Below, piece by piece: positions 18,846-27,279 of a stretch of DNA of 64,000 nt. The DNA is from a candidate division KSB3 bacterium (GTDB lineage Bacteria > Moduliflexota > Moduliflexia > Moduliflexales > Moduliflexaceae). The DNA lies in contig PDSJ01000027.1 of assembly GCA_002748425.1 (NCBI GenBank), forward strand, positions 17,142-81,141, read 5' to 3'. Below the pieces are notes generated by a model that saw only the letters and a program-made list of their open reading frames with translations, was not told the DNA's origin and searched no databases. Positions within the stretch are counted from its first letter, which is position 1. Each line of letters opens with the position of its first letter. The translations under genes and the position numbers were made by a program.

Positions 18846-19110
18846 ATGGGGATGTCGTTAAAAACGTGTTTCGGGGCGGCTGGTCTTTTTGCAAGCATAC
18901 TGATTCTCGCCGCAGGGGAGGAAGCTGTCTATGCGAATCTCGACATTTCTCTTCAATATCACGATGAAGGTGAAGTGACGTCTGCAGGCAAGAAAAAAGA
19001 GCTGGAGCTCTGTTTCTGCTTCAGACGGAGCGCCTGAAACTGCTCCTGAAGAGTCTGGTGAGGAGGATGTGGAAGATAGCTCCCGTGAAACATTGCCGGA
19101 TAAACCCTGA
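18846..19110 (+). pseudogene. Small secreted acidic protein, frame broken in an A6 run
   Basis: The first frame gives a signal peptide (SLKTCFGAAGLFASILILAA) and a short mature part up to TSAGKKK, then runs into an unrelated Cys-rich tail and stops at 19037. If one A of the six at 18993-18998 is removed, reading continues as SWSSVSASDGAPETAPEESG and on through a very acidic, Ser/Glu-rich tail to the stop at 19110. The joined protein would have about 87 residues. The shifted half has good codon use and low complexity typical of secreted tails. It lies 50 bases upstream of the omptin gene. Sequencing error, true decay or slippage on A6 could each explain the break. The family is unknown. Confidence 0.5.
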
Positions 19111-19159
19111 GCCTGCGTTATGTGCTATGAAACAGCCCTTACGATCTTCGGGGAAATGC

Positions 19160-20137
19160 ATGCGAAAAATTCGCCTCCAGCAATTTTTCTGCCTGGGAAT
19201 GTCCCTGCTTGTATTGTTGCAAGCTGCCGAAGCAGGGATGATTGCGAGTCAAACGCCGAGACTGAGGCCACTTTCCGAAAGCTATGGGGAGATGCAGTGG
19301 TCATGTAGCGTGTCGAGCATCTTGGAACATGGCCACATGACTTATACGATTGGCGACCCTGAAGCTGGTGGCTGGAAAAGTGAGCTTGAGTGGCCTCTTG
19401 AGAATGTCTTTTTTCTCGGGGGAATCGCTACGTTGACGTTCAGACAGCAATTTCAGCTTAACATGGGCTTGTGGAAATCGCTGCCAGCCAGCCCAGGGAT
19501 CATGAAAGACAGTGACTGGCTGTATCAGTATTACGGAAATCGGAAAGCCATTTATTCCGAATCAGATGCGACCGTGGACTCGACACGGTTTGATATACAT
19601 CTCCGCTATAATTTTTTCGGTGATTATGTATTTTTAGCTGGCGGAATGTTGGGATATTCCCGTACACGTCAGGACTGGGAGGTACGGGATGGGTATCAGT
19701 GGACGATCGATTCCAGCGAATTTTATCAAGGCCCGCTGGATGGACTCAGTGTGACGTATAAACAGGTTCTGGACGTCCCCTACATCGGAATGATCGTGTC
19801 AATGTTTTCGGCGAAGGGTCTGGCGGGCGTTAATGGATATCTGTTGTATAGTCCGGTTGCCAAATGCCACGATGAAGATGATCACATCCTGCGCGCCAAG
19901 TTGAGCCGGGGACACGTGCAGGGTGATTTTCTGGGCGCTGGCGTGGATCTCCGTTGGAATGTTGCTGACAAGTGGTCGGTCAGTGGAAGCGTAAAATATT
20001 CTTCTTACGACCTGGAAGGCGACCAGGAGCAATATTTTTATGCGGGGGAGTATGCGGAAAGCGGGACACAGGGCATTGACCTGACTCTTAGAGGTCGGCA
20101 GCTCTATGTTGGGCTTGGTGCTGCTTACGATTTTTAA
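19160..20137 (+). CDS. Omptin-like outer-membrane aspartyl protease
   Basis: The protein has 325 residues with a signal peptide ending QAAEA and a beta-barrel C-terminus GLGAAYDF with terminal Phe. Several segments parallel E. coli OmpT: KDSDW (OmpT has DQDW), YKQVLDVPYIGM (OmpT YKQRFKMPYIGL) and LGAGVDLRWNV. The catalytic residues of omptins appear to be kept: D117 and D119 in KDSDW, and D240 with H242 in DEDDH. Omptins cleave peptides, usually at basic sites, on the cell surface and need LPS for activity. ATG 19160 is preceded by GGGGAA; upstream in-frame ATGs at 19058 and 19127 give poor N-termini. The family link is my alignment by eye. Confidence 0.75.
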   Translation: MRKIRLQQFFCLGMSLLVLLQAAEAGMIASQTPRLRPLSESYGEMQWSCSVSSILEHGHMTYTIGDPEAGGWKSELEWPLENVFFLGGIATLTFRQQFQLNMGLWKSLPASPGIMKDSDWLYQYYGNRKAIYSESDATVDSTRFDIHLRYNFFGDYVFLAGGMLGYSRTRQDWEVRDGYQWTIDSSEFYQGPLDGLSVTYKQVLDVPYIGMIVSMFSAKGLAGVNGYLLYSPVAKCHDEDDHILRAKLSRGHVQGDFLGAGVDLRWNVADKWSVSGSVKYSSYDLEGDQEQYFYAGEYAESGTQGIDLTLRGRQLYVGLGAAYDF

Positions 20138-20167
20138 GCCGCCGGATCCGTCTCCGTCCCGTATCAT

Positions 20168-20190
20168 CCCCCCAGTATAAGGGGGTTCTC
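20168..20190 (+). terminator. Possible weak terminator after omptin gene
   Basis: Six C (20168-20173) pair with five G (20181-20185) around a 7-base loop, followed by TTCTCGTTATT. It starts 30 bases past the omptin stop. The T-tract is interrupted, so this is only a possible terminator. Confidence 0.35.
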
Positions 20191-20237
20191 GTTATTGAAC
20201 CCATTTTCGTGACTTTTGGTCAGATAGGCTGGTGAAT

Positions 20238-21446
20238 ATGAACACACATATTATCACAACGCAAGTCGGACAGATGGATAGTTATGCTGCAGGCAAGTTA
20301 CTGGTACAGCAGGCCATGGAAAAGGCAGGAGCTGAGGAAGTCCCGTCGGATCTTGCGATTGTCTTTGCATCAAGTAATCATAATTATCCGCACGTGATGA
20401 AGGGCATCCGCGACGTACTCCCCGATATCCCCATAATCGGATGCAGTACGGCCGGAGAGTTCACGGAAGGCGGCTATTCCAACGGAGGGGTGGCCTCTGC
20501 GTTTCTCAGCAGTTCGACGCACCAGTTTTCATTAGGGATCGGGCAGCATTTCAAGGAGTCTCCACAGAAGGCCATTACAGAGGCTGTTGCCCGGCTCGAC
20601 AGTGCGAAACGTCCCGGATTCCCTCACCGCACGGCCCTTATGTTTGTGGATGGGCTCGCGGATTGCGGGGATGATGAAGTGATGATGGCCTCGAAGATCT
20701 TAGGTACAGATGTGAAACTGGCAGGAGGGGCTGCTGGTGACAATCTTGCGTTACAGAGAACCCATATTCTGCATAATGGACAGGCTCATACGAACAGCGT
20801 CGGCTTCTGCTTAATCCATTCCAAAGTTCCGGTCCGCATCGCAGCCACGCACGGTCATTTCCCGTTTGGCGAGACGATGACGGTCACCAGAGCCGAGTCA
20901 CGCCGAATCTATGAAATCGACGGAAAGAACGCCTTGCGCGTCTGGGAGGATGCCACACGTCAACGCCGCGAAGAACTGATGTCCACGAGTGAGTTTCGAA
21001 AGATTAAACATCAACATCACCCTAAACATTATCTTGACTCCAATTTTGAAATGGGGATTCTGTCCGAACAGGGTGGCTATAAGCTGCGGGGCATTAATCT
21101 TGTTCCTTCGGACAATTCTCTGGAAGCGTATGCCGCAGTCGCTGAAGGCGATCGCTTCCGAATCATGTACAGTGATGAAGCCTCCCAGTTAGATGCCTTA
21201 CGGCGGGCAGCCAGTCTTGCGCTGGCCCATCGAACCACAGAGCCTGCCGGGGCGCTGATCTTTGATTGTGTCGGTCGGGTTGCTATCCTGGGAGAGCGCT
21301 ACCCCGAGTGTATTCACTCGTACACTCAAACCTTGAGAGGGATTCCTTTGCTCGGTGTACAGACCTATGGGGAAATTTGTGTGCCGTCCTTGTTCTTTGA
21401 AGGATTTCTGAATACCACAAACGTGATCGTAATCCTCCCTGATTAA
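20238..21446 (+). CDS. FIST-domain sensory protein
   Basis: The protein has about 402 residues. The N-terminal FIST domain shows DLAIVFASS followed by IPIIGCSTAGEF, a hallmark of the family. LGTDVKLAGGAAGDN closes that half. The C-terminal FIST_C domain includes RVWEDATRQ, YKLRGINLVP and GALIFDCVGR, ending in IPLLGVQTYGEI. FIST domains are thought to bind small ligands such as amino acids, and are usually fused or linked to histidine kinases, chemoreceptors or GGDEF proteins. This one stands alone, so any signalling partner must be encoded elsewhere. It has no signal peptide and is cytoplasmic. GTG 20232 is another possible start. Confidence 0.92.
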   Translation: MNTHIITTQVGQMDSYAAGKLLVQQAMEKAGAEEVPSDLAIVFASSNHNYPHVMKGIRDVLPDIPIIGCSTAGEFTEGGYSNGGVASAFLSSSTHQFSLGIGQHFKESPQKAITEAVARLDSAKRPGFPHRTALMFVDGLADCGDDEVMMASKILGTDVKLAGGAAGDNLALQRTHILHNGQAHTNSVGFCLIHSKVPVRIAATHGHFPFGETMTVTRAESRRIYEIDGKNALRVWEDATRQRREELMSTSEFRKIKHQHHPKHYLDSNFEMGILSEQGGYKLRGINLVPSDNSLEAYAAVAEGDRFRIMYSDEASQLDALRRAASLALAHRTTEPAGALIFDCVGRVAILGERYPECIHSYTQTLRGIPLLGVQTYGEICVPSLFFEGFLNTTNVIVILPD

Positions 21447-21512
21447 GCCGACGAGCGTACATGCTAGGCAGTGATAAGAGTTTGCTCAAGAGCTTCTTGA
21501 CATTCTTGCCTG

Positions 21513-24056
21513 TCAGCCACTGCTCTTTCTGGAGTCTGACGTGTGAAGCTGTAAGATCGCCGATTTACTGCCCTGTGGACGAGCGACTTGACTTTTGGGA
21601 AGGAGGATCTCCTGCTGTACGTGACCTTCATGCGGTCGCGCATCGTCTGCTCTTGCTGCATCATCAATGTGGGGACTTGTCAGACGATACGGCAGAGCTG
21701 CAGTGCTGAGACAGGGGCACATCGGCCTTGAAATCAGTGTCGTTGCAATATTTTCAGGGGGCCCAAGTTTTTTGATGTCGATCTTCTCCGGTTCTGGGGT
21801 TGCCTGAAGAACAGGACTTTTTCCCGTGGCATCTTTCTGAAAAGGCTTCAAAAATACGACAGCATGCGGAGGCAGCGTAAGGCTGATCGAATGTGTGTGA
21901 TCTTGCCATGGGATCGTCTCGACTCGAATCTCTCCCGGGTTACACACATTACTGCCTCCGTATGCAGACGCGTCGCTATTGAGAATTTCGAAGTAGCAGC
22001 TCGCGGCAGGAACTCCGATTCGATACGCTGTACGTATGACCGGCGTAAAGTTATATACAGCCACCAGCAGATGCTCTTGACCGTCCCAGGCTTTACGCAG
22101 AAATGAGAAAATGCTGTGTTCAAAATCATGAAAATCGATCCATTCAAAACTCCATTCTTCGCTGTCATTATGATATAGAGCTGGTTCAGAGTGATAGAGA
22201 TGATTCAAATCGCGCACAAAACGCTGAACCCCTTGATGAGCGTCTTCAGTCAAAAGATGCCATTCCAGCGTGGCATCGTGGTCCCATTCCCGACGCTGGG
22301 CGAATTCGCTGCCCATGAATAAAAGTTTTTTGCCGGGATGTCCGTACATAAAGCCATACAGCAGGCGAAGCTGGGCAAATTTCTGCGTGTCATCACCCGG
22401 CATTTTTTCAAGAAGTGATCCTTTGCCGTGCACCACTTCATCATGTGATAATTCAAGAATGAAATGCTCGTGAAATGCATAGAGCAGCATGAATTGAACC
22501 ATGGTGTGGACGTGTTTCCTGTACAGCGGATCATAGGAGAGATAGTGCAGCGTATCATTCATCCAGCCCAGATTCCACTTAAAACTGAAATCCAGGCCTC
22601 CAAGATAGCCGGGGCAGGTTACCCCCAACCAGGAAGTAGATTCCTCGGCAAAGGTCATTGTGCCAGGACATTGTTGCCGAATGATACTGTTGAGTTCCCT
22701 CAGAAATCCGATCGCCTCAAGGTTTTCGCGTCCGCCGTATCGGTTTGGCGTCCATTCTCCATCCCGCCTCGAATAATCGAGGTAAAGCATCGACGCCACG
22801 GCATCAACACGAAGGCCGTCAATATGATATTCTTTCATCCAGAACACGGCATTGGCAAACAAGAAGTTTTTGACTTCATTGCGCCCGTAATCGAAAATTA
22901 AGGTGCCCCAGTCTTTATGTTCTGCTTTTTGGGGGTCTTTGTACTCATAGAGACAGGTCCCGTCGAAATTTCCAAGTGAAAAATCATCTTTTGGAAAGTG
23001 GGCCGGGACCCAATCGACAATAATACCGATTCCCTGACGATGGCATTCATTCATGAAAAATTTGAAATCCTCTGGGCTGCCGTAACGGCTGCTGGGAGCG
23101 TAGTATCCAGTAACCTGATATCCCCAGGACCCATAGAAAGGATGTTCGGTGACCGGAAGCAGCTCGATGTGGCTGAACCCCATACTTTTGACGTATGGGA
23201 TAAGCTCAGCCGCCAGTTCGCGATAGTTTAAAAATCCGTTTCCATCAAACGTATCGCGTGTTTTGACCCAGGAACCAAGGTGGACTTCATAGATTGAGAG
23301 CGGACATTGAAGGGAATTCGTTGCGCTGCGCTGTGTCAGCCATTCGTGGTCAGTCCATTCGAAATGATTTAAGTCAATGACAATGCTGCTGTTATCAGGT
23401 GGCTGCTCAAAACAAAAGCCATAAGGGTCGGATTTTGTCAGGATCATATTATCCTGGCTCAATATTTCGTATTGATAGCGCGTTCCAGATTCTATACCAG
23501 GAATAAAAAGTTCCCAGACGCCCCAGTTTTTTCGCAGACGCATCTGGTGTCGGCGTCCATCCCAATTGTTAAAGGCGCCGATCACGCTGACCCGTTTTGC
23601 ATTTGGAGCCCAGACCGCAAACCTGGTTCCGCAGATGCCGTGATGCTCAATGGGATGACTGCCGAGAATCTTGTAGATTTCGGTGTGCCGGCCTTTCTGG
23701 AAAATGTGTAGATCATTGTCGGAAAGGAGTGAAGGAAAGGCATACGGATCGTTCTCACAGGAACTGTCGCCTTCTGGAGTGTGAATCTCGAACTGATAGG
23801 TAAAGGGCGCCCGCCGTCGAGAGAAAAGTGCTTCAAAGAGACCGCGCTTATCTAAGCAATCCATGTGATAGCGCTGTTGTTTTTTGACATCCACGACAAA
23901 AACCCGGGACGCATGCGGCAGCAGGGCTCTGACAATGATGGCTTTTTTTTCATCACGGGAGGAGACTTCATGCATCCCTAAGACCTTAAAGGGATTTGGA
24001 TGCTTTCCTTGAAAAAGCTTGTCGATGAGCTGACGAGATAGTGTTGTTGTTCTCAT
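21513..24056 (-). CDS. glgB: 1,4-alpha-glucan branching enzyme with long C-terminal tail
   Basis: Residues 1-740 are a full GlgB of GH13 subfamily 9. They hold an N-terminal domain, a CBM48 (FAVWAPNAKRVSVIGAFNNW), then the catalytic barrel with DWVPAHF, nucleophile D418 (GLRVDAV), acid/base E471 (FAEES) and D539 (LSHDE). The all-beta C-domain ends at VVFLKPF. It makes alpha-1,6 branches in glycogen. About 106 further residues follow, rich in Pro, Ser, Arg and His and without a recognisable fold. GlgB normally stops near residue 730. The tail may be a real addition or the result of a lost stop or a frameshift. No glgA, glgC or glgP is adjacent. ATG 24056 gives the usual start. Confidence 0.95.
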   Translation of the reverse strand: MRTTTLSRQLIDKLFQGKHPNPFKVLGMHEVSSRDEKKAIIVRALLPHASRVFVVDVKKQQRYHMDCLDKRGLFEALFSRRRAPFTYQFEIHTPEGDSSCENDPYAFPSLLSDNDLHIFQKGRHTEIYKILGSHPIEHHGICGTRFAVWAPNAKRVSVIGAFNNWDGRRHQMRLRKNWGVWELFIPGIESGTRYQYEILSQDNMILTKSDPYGFCFEQPPDNSSIVIDLNHFEWTDHEWLTQRSATNSLQCPLSIYEVHLGSWVKTRDTFDGNGFLNYRELAAELIPYVKSMGFSHIELLPVTEHPFYGSWGYQVTGYYAPSSRYGSPEDFKFFMNECHRQGIGIIVDWVPAHFPKDDFSLGNFDGTCLYEYKDPQKAEHKDWGTLIFDYGRNEVKNFLFANAVFWMKEYHIDGLRVDAVASMLYLDYSRRDGEWTPNRYGGRENLEAIGFLRELNSIIRQQCPGTMTFAEESTSWLGVTCPGYLGGLDFSFKWNLGWMNDTLHYLSYDPLYRKHVHTMVQFMLLYAFHEHFILELSHDEVVHGKGSLLEKMPGDDTQKFAQLRLLYGFMYGHPGKKLLFMGSEFAQRREWDHDATLEWHLLTEDAHQGVQRFVRDLNHLYHSEPALYHNDSEEWSFEWIDFHDFEHSIFSFLRKAWDGQEHLLVAVYNFTPVIRTAYRIGVPAASCYFEILNSDASAYGGSNVCNPGEIRVETIPWQDHTHSISLTLPPHAVVFLKPFQKDATGKSPVLQATPEPEKIDIKKLGPPENIATTLISRPMCPCLSTAALPYRLTSPHIDDAARADDARPHEGHVQQEILLPKSQVARPQGSKSAILQLHTSDSRKSSG

Positions 24057-24176
24057 GATGATGTATGGTGCCAGAAATTGCGTTTCTAAGGAAAGAAGTG
24101 CTGTAAATCACGCCCTCTGCAAAACCTCCTTAACAGGGAACGGTATCTACGTCAAGCATTTATTATTTATATCGGA

Positions 24177-24214
24177 GAGAAAAAAGAAGAACGCCAGTAT
24201 GTTCTCAGGCGTTC
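24177..24214 (-). terminator. Terminator overlapping 3' end of HD-protein gene
   Basis: On the minus strand, GAACGCC (24214-24208) pairs with GGCGTTC (24195-24189) around a 12-base loop. It is followed by a T-rich tract (TTCTTTTTTCTC). The upstream arm lies inside the last codons of the HD-domain gene, a compact arrangement. Confidence 0.75.
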
Positions 24215-25554
24215 ATGATAACGTGGGGCTTAGCTAGTGCCAGAAGCTCTTCTCGCCGGGTTACAACCATTTCAGCGCAGGCTGAGGCGATATGGGACAC
24301 CACAGGCGAGTCAAGCTCGTGTAAAAATTTCTGGGCGCTGATCATGCCGTGAAACATTTCATGAGCCCTTGTAACGCAATGGTGTATCTCTTCGGCATCC
24401 AACTGTGTCGAGAGAAAGAATGACGTTGGAGACTTCCTGTTATCAAAACTCGATTCGCCGCTGCGTCCGTTCTCCAGAAGATGTGATACGATCGGGCTTA
24501 ACGGTGCCGAAGACCTCGGGTCAATCGCAGGCAGAAGATCCTCCAGGCGTTTTGCCGATCGTGCCCCGTTTTTTTTCAAATCGCCCATAAACAACGCCAG
24601 GGGAGCATCGCCTCCAGTGAGTTCGGCCAGTGCCTCGATGATCGCGATTGTCAGGAGCTTTATCTCCAGATATTCACACGCGATCGACACATTGCGGCGG
24701 GCGATACGCTGGAGATGGTGATATACGTCCAGGGGCGGCGTGTTCTGGTAACGATGAAAGATGTTTTCGGGGGCAAGTTGTGCGAAAAATTGCTCCATAT
24801 TTTGAAGAGCTTTGCGGTAATCGCGAATCGAGTAGACATGTCCGCTGCGGAGAGAACTGTTATACTCGGCAAGTAATTCCCAGGTCCCGGAAAGAAATCT
24901 TCCGATGTCAGGCTCACTGAAATCGTCGACGTCCCGGTTCGAAAATTGTACTGAAGCTCGAATGATCTCATCAAGTTCTTCCGGGCTGAATGCAAGCCGA
25001 TATTTTAAAGCGGCATTTCTGAGCCGTTTTTTGAGTTTGAGCATCCAGCAATCCTGCCTGAAGGGGATTGTGGCCTCGATATAGGCACTTGTCTGCATGA
25101 GAAGCGTTAAGGGAAGAAACGATCCCAGTCGCCGGTTCATGAACAGGGCACTGAGAAATTCGTTCTGGCCGTGAGATGGAGAAAGAACTTGTCCCGGAAC
25201 AAAGCCGAAGATATCAAGCGTGACATGCAACAACGCATCGTTATCATATAGCTTGTCTCTGATGTGAAGCATGTTGTTTCGGGCGATGATATCGTTTTCA
25301 ACGAGTGCTCCAACTTCAGGAGAAAAGCCCTGATCAACATGATAGTAGACAATATCGTGAAATAAGGCGGCAAGTGATTGAAGAGGCTCAGAGCAGTCGG
25401 CGAGATGTAAAATATGTTCCAGCGTGTGATAGCTCCGGGCTGAAGTTTTCATCGCCCTGTGAATCGTGGTGGCTAACGATTCAATTTCACACAGGCGTAT
25501 TGGTATATGAAAGGTGCGAAACGCGGCGATAAGATGATCGATAAGCTGGTGCAC
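24205..25554 (-). CDS. HD-domain protein (predicted metal-dependent phosphohydrolase)
   Basis: The N-terminal 200 residues carry YHTLEHILHL and LAALFHDIVYY. This H...HD pattern matches the predicted metal-dependent HD phosphohydrolases of COG4339. HD domains of this type usually hydrolyse phosphate esters or nucleotides; the substrate is not known. The second half (about 230-449) is mostly helical and has no motif I recognise, so the protein is roughly twice the length of simple COG4339 members. The start is GTG 25554; no strong ribosome site precedes it. It lies 33 bases downstream of the amidase gene on the same strand, so both are probably co-transcribed, ending at the terminator described. 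Confidence 0.7.
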   Translation of the reverse strand: MHQLIDHLIAAFRTFHIPIRLCEIESLATTIHRAMKTSARSYHTLEHILHLADCSEPLQSLAALFHDIVYYHVDQGFSPEVGALVENDIIARNNMLHIRDKLYDNDALLHVTLDIFGFVPGQVLSPSHGQNEFLSALFMNRRLGSFLPLTLLMQTSAYIEATIPFRQDCWMLKLKKRLRNAALKYRLAFSPEELDEIIRASVQFSNRDVDDFSEPDIGRFLSGTWELLAEYNSSLRSGHVYSIRDYRKALQNMEQFFAQLAPENIFHRYQNTPPLDVYHHLQRIARRNVSIACEYLEIKLLTIAIIEALAELTGGDAPLALFMGDLKKNGARSAKRLEDLLPAIDPRSSAPLSPIVSHLLENGRSGESSFDNRKSPTSFFLSTQLDAEEIHHCVTRAHEMFHGMISAQKFLHELDSPVVSHIASACAEMVVTRREELLALAKPHVIMNA

Positions 25555-25587
25555 GATTTATACCTGCATGCGGGTTCTTTCCGACGA

Positions 25588-26886
25588 TCAATATTTGAGA
25601 ACTTCAGCCACTCGATGCATCCAGAAAAGTAATTTTTCGTCCTGATATACATCTGCCGCACATTGTAAGCCGAGAGGCAGCCGATTCTTCGTGAATCCTG
25701 CTGGCACTGTGATGACCGGTAATCCGGCATGAGTCCAGGGCAGATTCATAATCGGATCGCCGGTCGCCTCCAGGCCGATTGGCGCCTCGCCGGTTGCAGC
25801 GGGAGAAATCCAGATATCGACGCCATAGTGGCAGCGCTGCTCGCTTAAATAGTGACGTAATTGCGCACAGCCCTGACGGGCTTCCCAAAGCTGTTCGGGA
25901 GACACCTTACGCCCTTTGAGAATCACTTCTGCGGTGCGAGGACGATAGAGCTTGTGGTGCGCTTGAAACCATGCTTCATGTTCCTGCGCAGCTTCTGCGG
26001 CGGTCATGAGTCGGTGACGGGCATTAATCACATCGATATCTTCGAACATCGCTATGCGTTTGACGCAATATCCGGCCTGTTCGAGCAGGGCGATCTGGTT
26101 TTCAAAGGCTATCAGAGCGAGATCAGTCGCCTGAACAAGGTAACGGCCTTCCGGGACACCTAAAACCGGGAGAATGTGGCAAGCGCGGACTGGCCGCCAT
26201 TGCCTGCACAGCAGAGACGCCGCAAGTTCCATGCCTTCAATATCCTGGGTAAACAGACCAACATGATCTGCCGACTTTGAGAAGATAAGCAATCCATCTG
26301 TTGGAATTCTGTTGAACGTCGGTTTAAACCCAACTATACCGCAAAAGGCTGCCGGGCGAATAACAGAGCCGATGGTTTGTGTGCCGAACGATAATGGGAA
26401 AAATCCGGAGGCGACTCCGGCTGCCGAACCGCTGCTCGAGCCTCCGGGCGTATGCTTCGGATTATGCGGATTACGGGTAGGGCCGGGTTCGAAATATGCA
26501 AATTCAGTTGTCACTGTTTTGCCTGCGATCAGCGCCCCAGCCTGCTTCAGGCGACTGACACACGAGGCTTCCGGTCCCTCGAAAAGCTCTTCGGGTAATA
26601 ATGAGCCTGCTTTTGTAGGAAAGCCGTTGACGTGAAAAATGTCTTTTACCCCGACTGTTATTCCATAGAGCGGCGGACGTGTCGCTGGGTCGGGATACTG
26701 CGCTTGAAGCAGGAGCGCTTCACGCAAGAGGCGTTCGCGACGTTGTTCTTCCGGGATAAGGGCCTTGATGTCCGGCTCGTGAGTCTCAATGCGATCGCAC
26801 AGCGCGTTAATATATTCAAAAAGATCGAGTTGAGCGCTTCGTAATCGTTGGGCTGTGTCGGCAAGTAGTGTTGTTGAGAGCAACAT
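25588..26886 (-). CDS. Amidase-signature family enzyme
   Basis: The 432-residue enzyme has the Ser-cisSer-Lys triad of the amidase signature family: the lysine in ITVGVKDIF, the cis-Ser in GGSSSGSAAGVASG and the nucleophilic Ser in GTQTIGSVIRPAAF. The segment IVGFKPTFNRIPTDG continues the family pattern. Such enzymes hydrolyse amides, including allophanate, nicotinamide, malonamide and aryl acylamides. The GatA subunit of Glu-tRNA amidotransferase is a close relative. The length, and the lack of gatB or gatC nearby, argue for a stand-alone amidase. No signal peptide is present. It precedes the HD-protein gene by 33 bases. Substrate unknown. Confidence 0.9.
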   Translation of the reverse strand: MLLSTTLLADTAQRLRSAQLDLFEYINALCDRIETHEPDIKALIPEEQRRERLLREALLLQAQYPDPATRPPLYGITVGVKDIFHVNGFPTKAGSLLPEELFEGPEASCVSRLKQAGALIAGKTVTTEFAYFEPGPTRNPHNPKHTPGGSSSGSAAGVASGFFPLSFGTQTIGSVIRPAAFCGIVGFKPTFNRIPTDGLLIFSKSADHVGLFTQDIEGMELAASLLCRQWRPVRACHILPVLGVPEGRYLVQATDLALIAFENQIALLEQAGYCVKRIAMFEDIDVINARHRLMTAAEAAQEHEAWFQAHHKLYRPRTAEVILKGRKVSPEQLWEARQGCAQLRHYLSEQRCHYGVDIWISPAATGEAPIGLEATGDPIMNLPWTHAGLPVITVPAGFTKNRLPLGLQCAADVYQDEKLLFWMHRVAEVLKY

Positions 26887-27279
26887 GCAGCATGAAGAAG
26901 AACAGCATACCGAATTTCAGAATCGCCCGGCAACTCAAGCATGCTCTTCTATCTTTCAAATGAACTTGTCGTGAAATACAAGATGAAAGCTCAGGACAAG
27001 CAAACAGCAAGTTTATTTGCCAGCTTGCATAAATTACTTTTATAAGCCATGTGCGCTTTCCGGAAGTGGCTATGCTTTCTCAAGGTGTTATAGTGTGATA
27101 TGCCGCTTTAGATTGTCAAGAGAAAATGAAGGGGGGACTCGGTTTTTCCTTCTGTGTATCAAGGAGACCACACATCATGCGTACACAGCGTCCTGTATTC
27201 ACAGCAGTCAGGACGCTGTGTACTTCATGAAAAAATGTTGCTATCTTTCAAGGCTGGTTATTACGGCGTTTCGTGCGTA
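26887..27279. other. Intergenic region with a perfect 15-bp inverted repeat
   Basis: The 393-base region between the amidase start and the epimerase stop holds no supported gene. Its main feature is the long hairpin at 27181-27223, described separately. A GGGGGG run near 27130 and a TTATAGTGTGATAT stretch near 27090 are also present, without a clear promoter. Confidence 0.5.
27181..27223. repeat. Perfect 15-bp inverted repeat with 13-base loop
   Basis: Arms 27181-27195 and 27209-27223 are exact reverse complements (GTACACAGCGTCCTG and its partner). The structure lies 57 bases past the stop of the epimerase gene, the last of the sugar ABC operon. Neither strand has a T-run right after the stem, so it is not a classical intrinsic terminator. 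It may be a 3' stabilising hairpin, a Rho-related end or a binding site. Confidence 0.8.
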
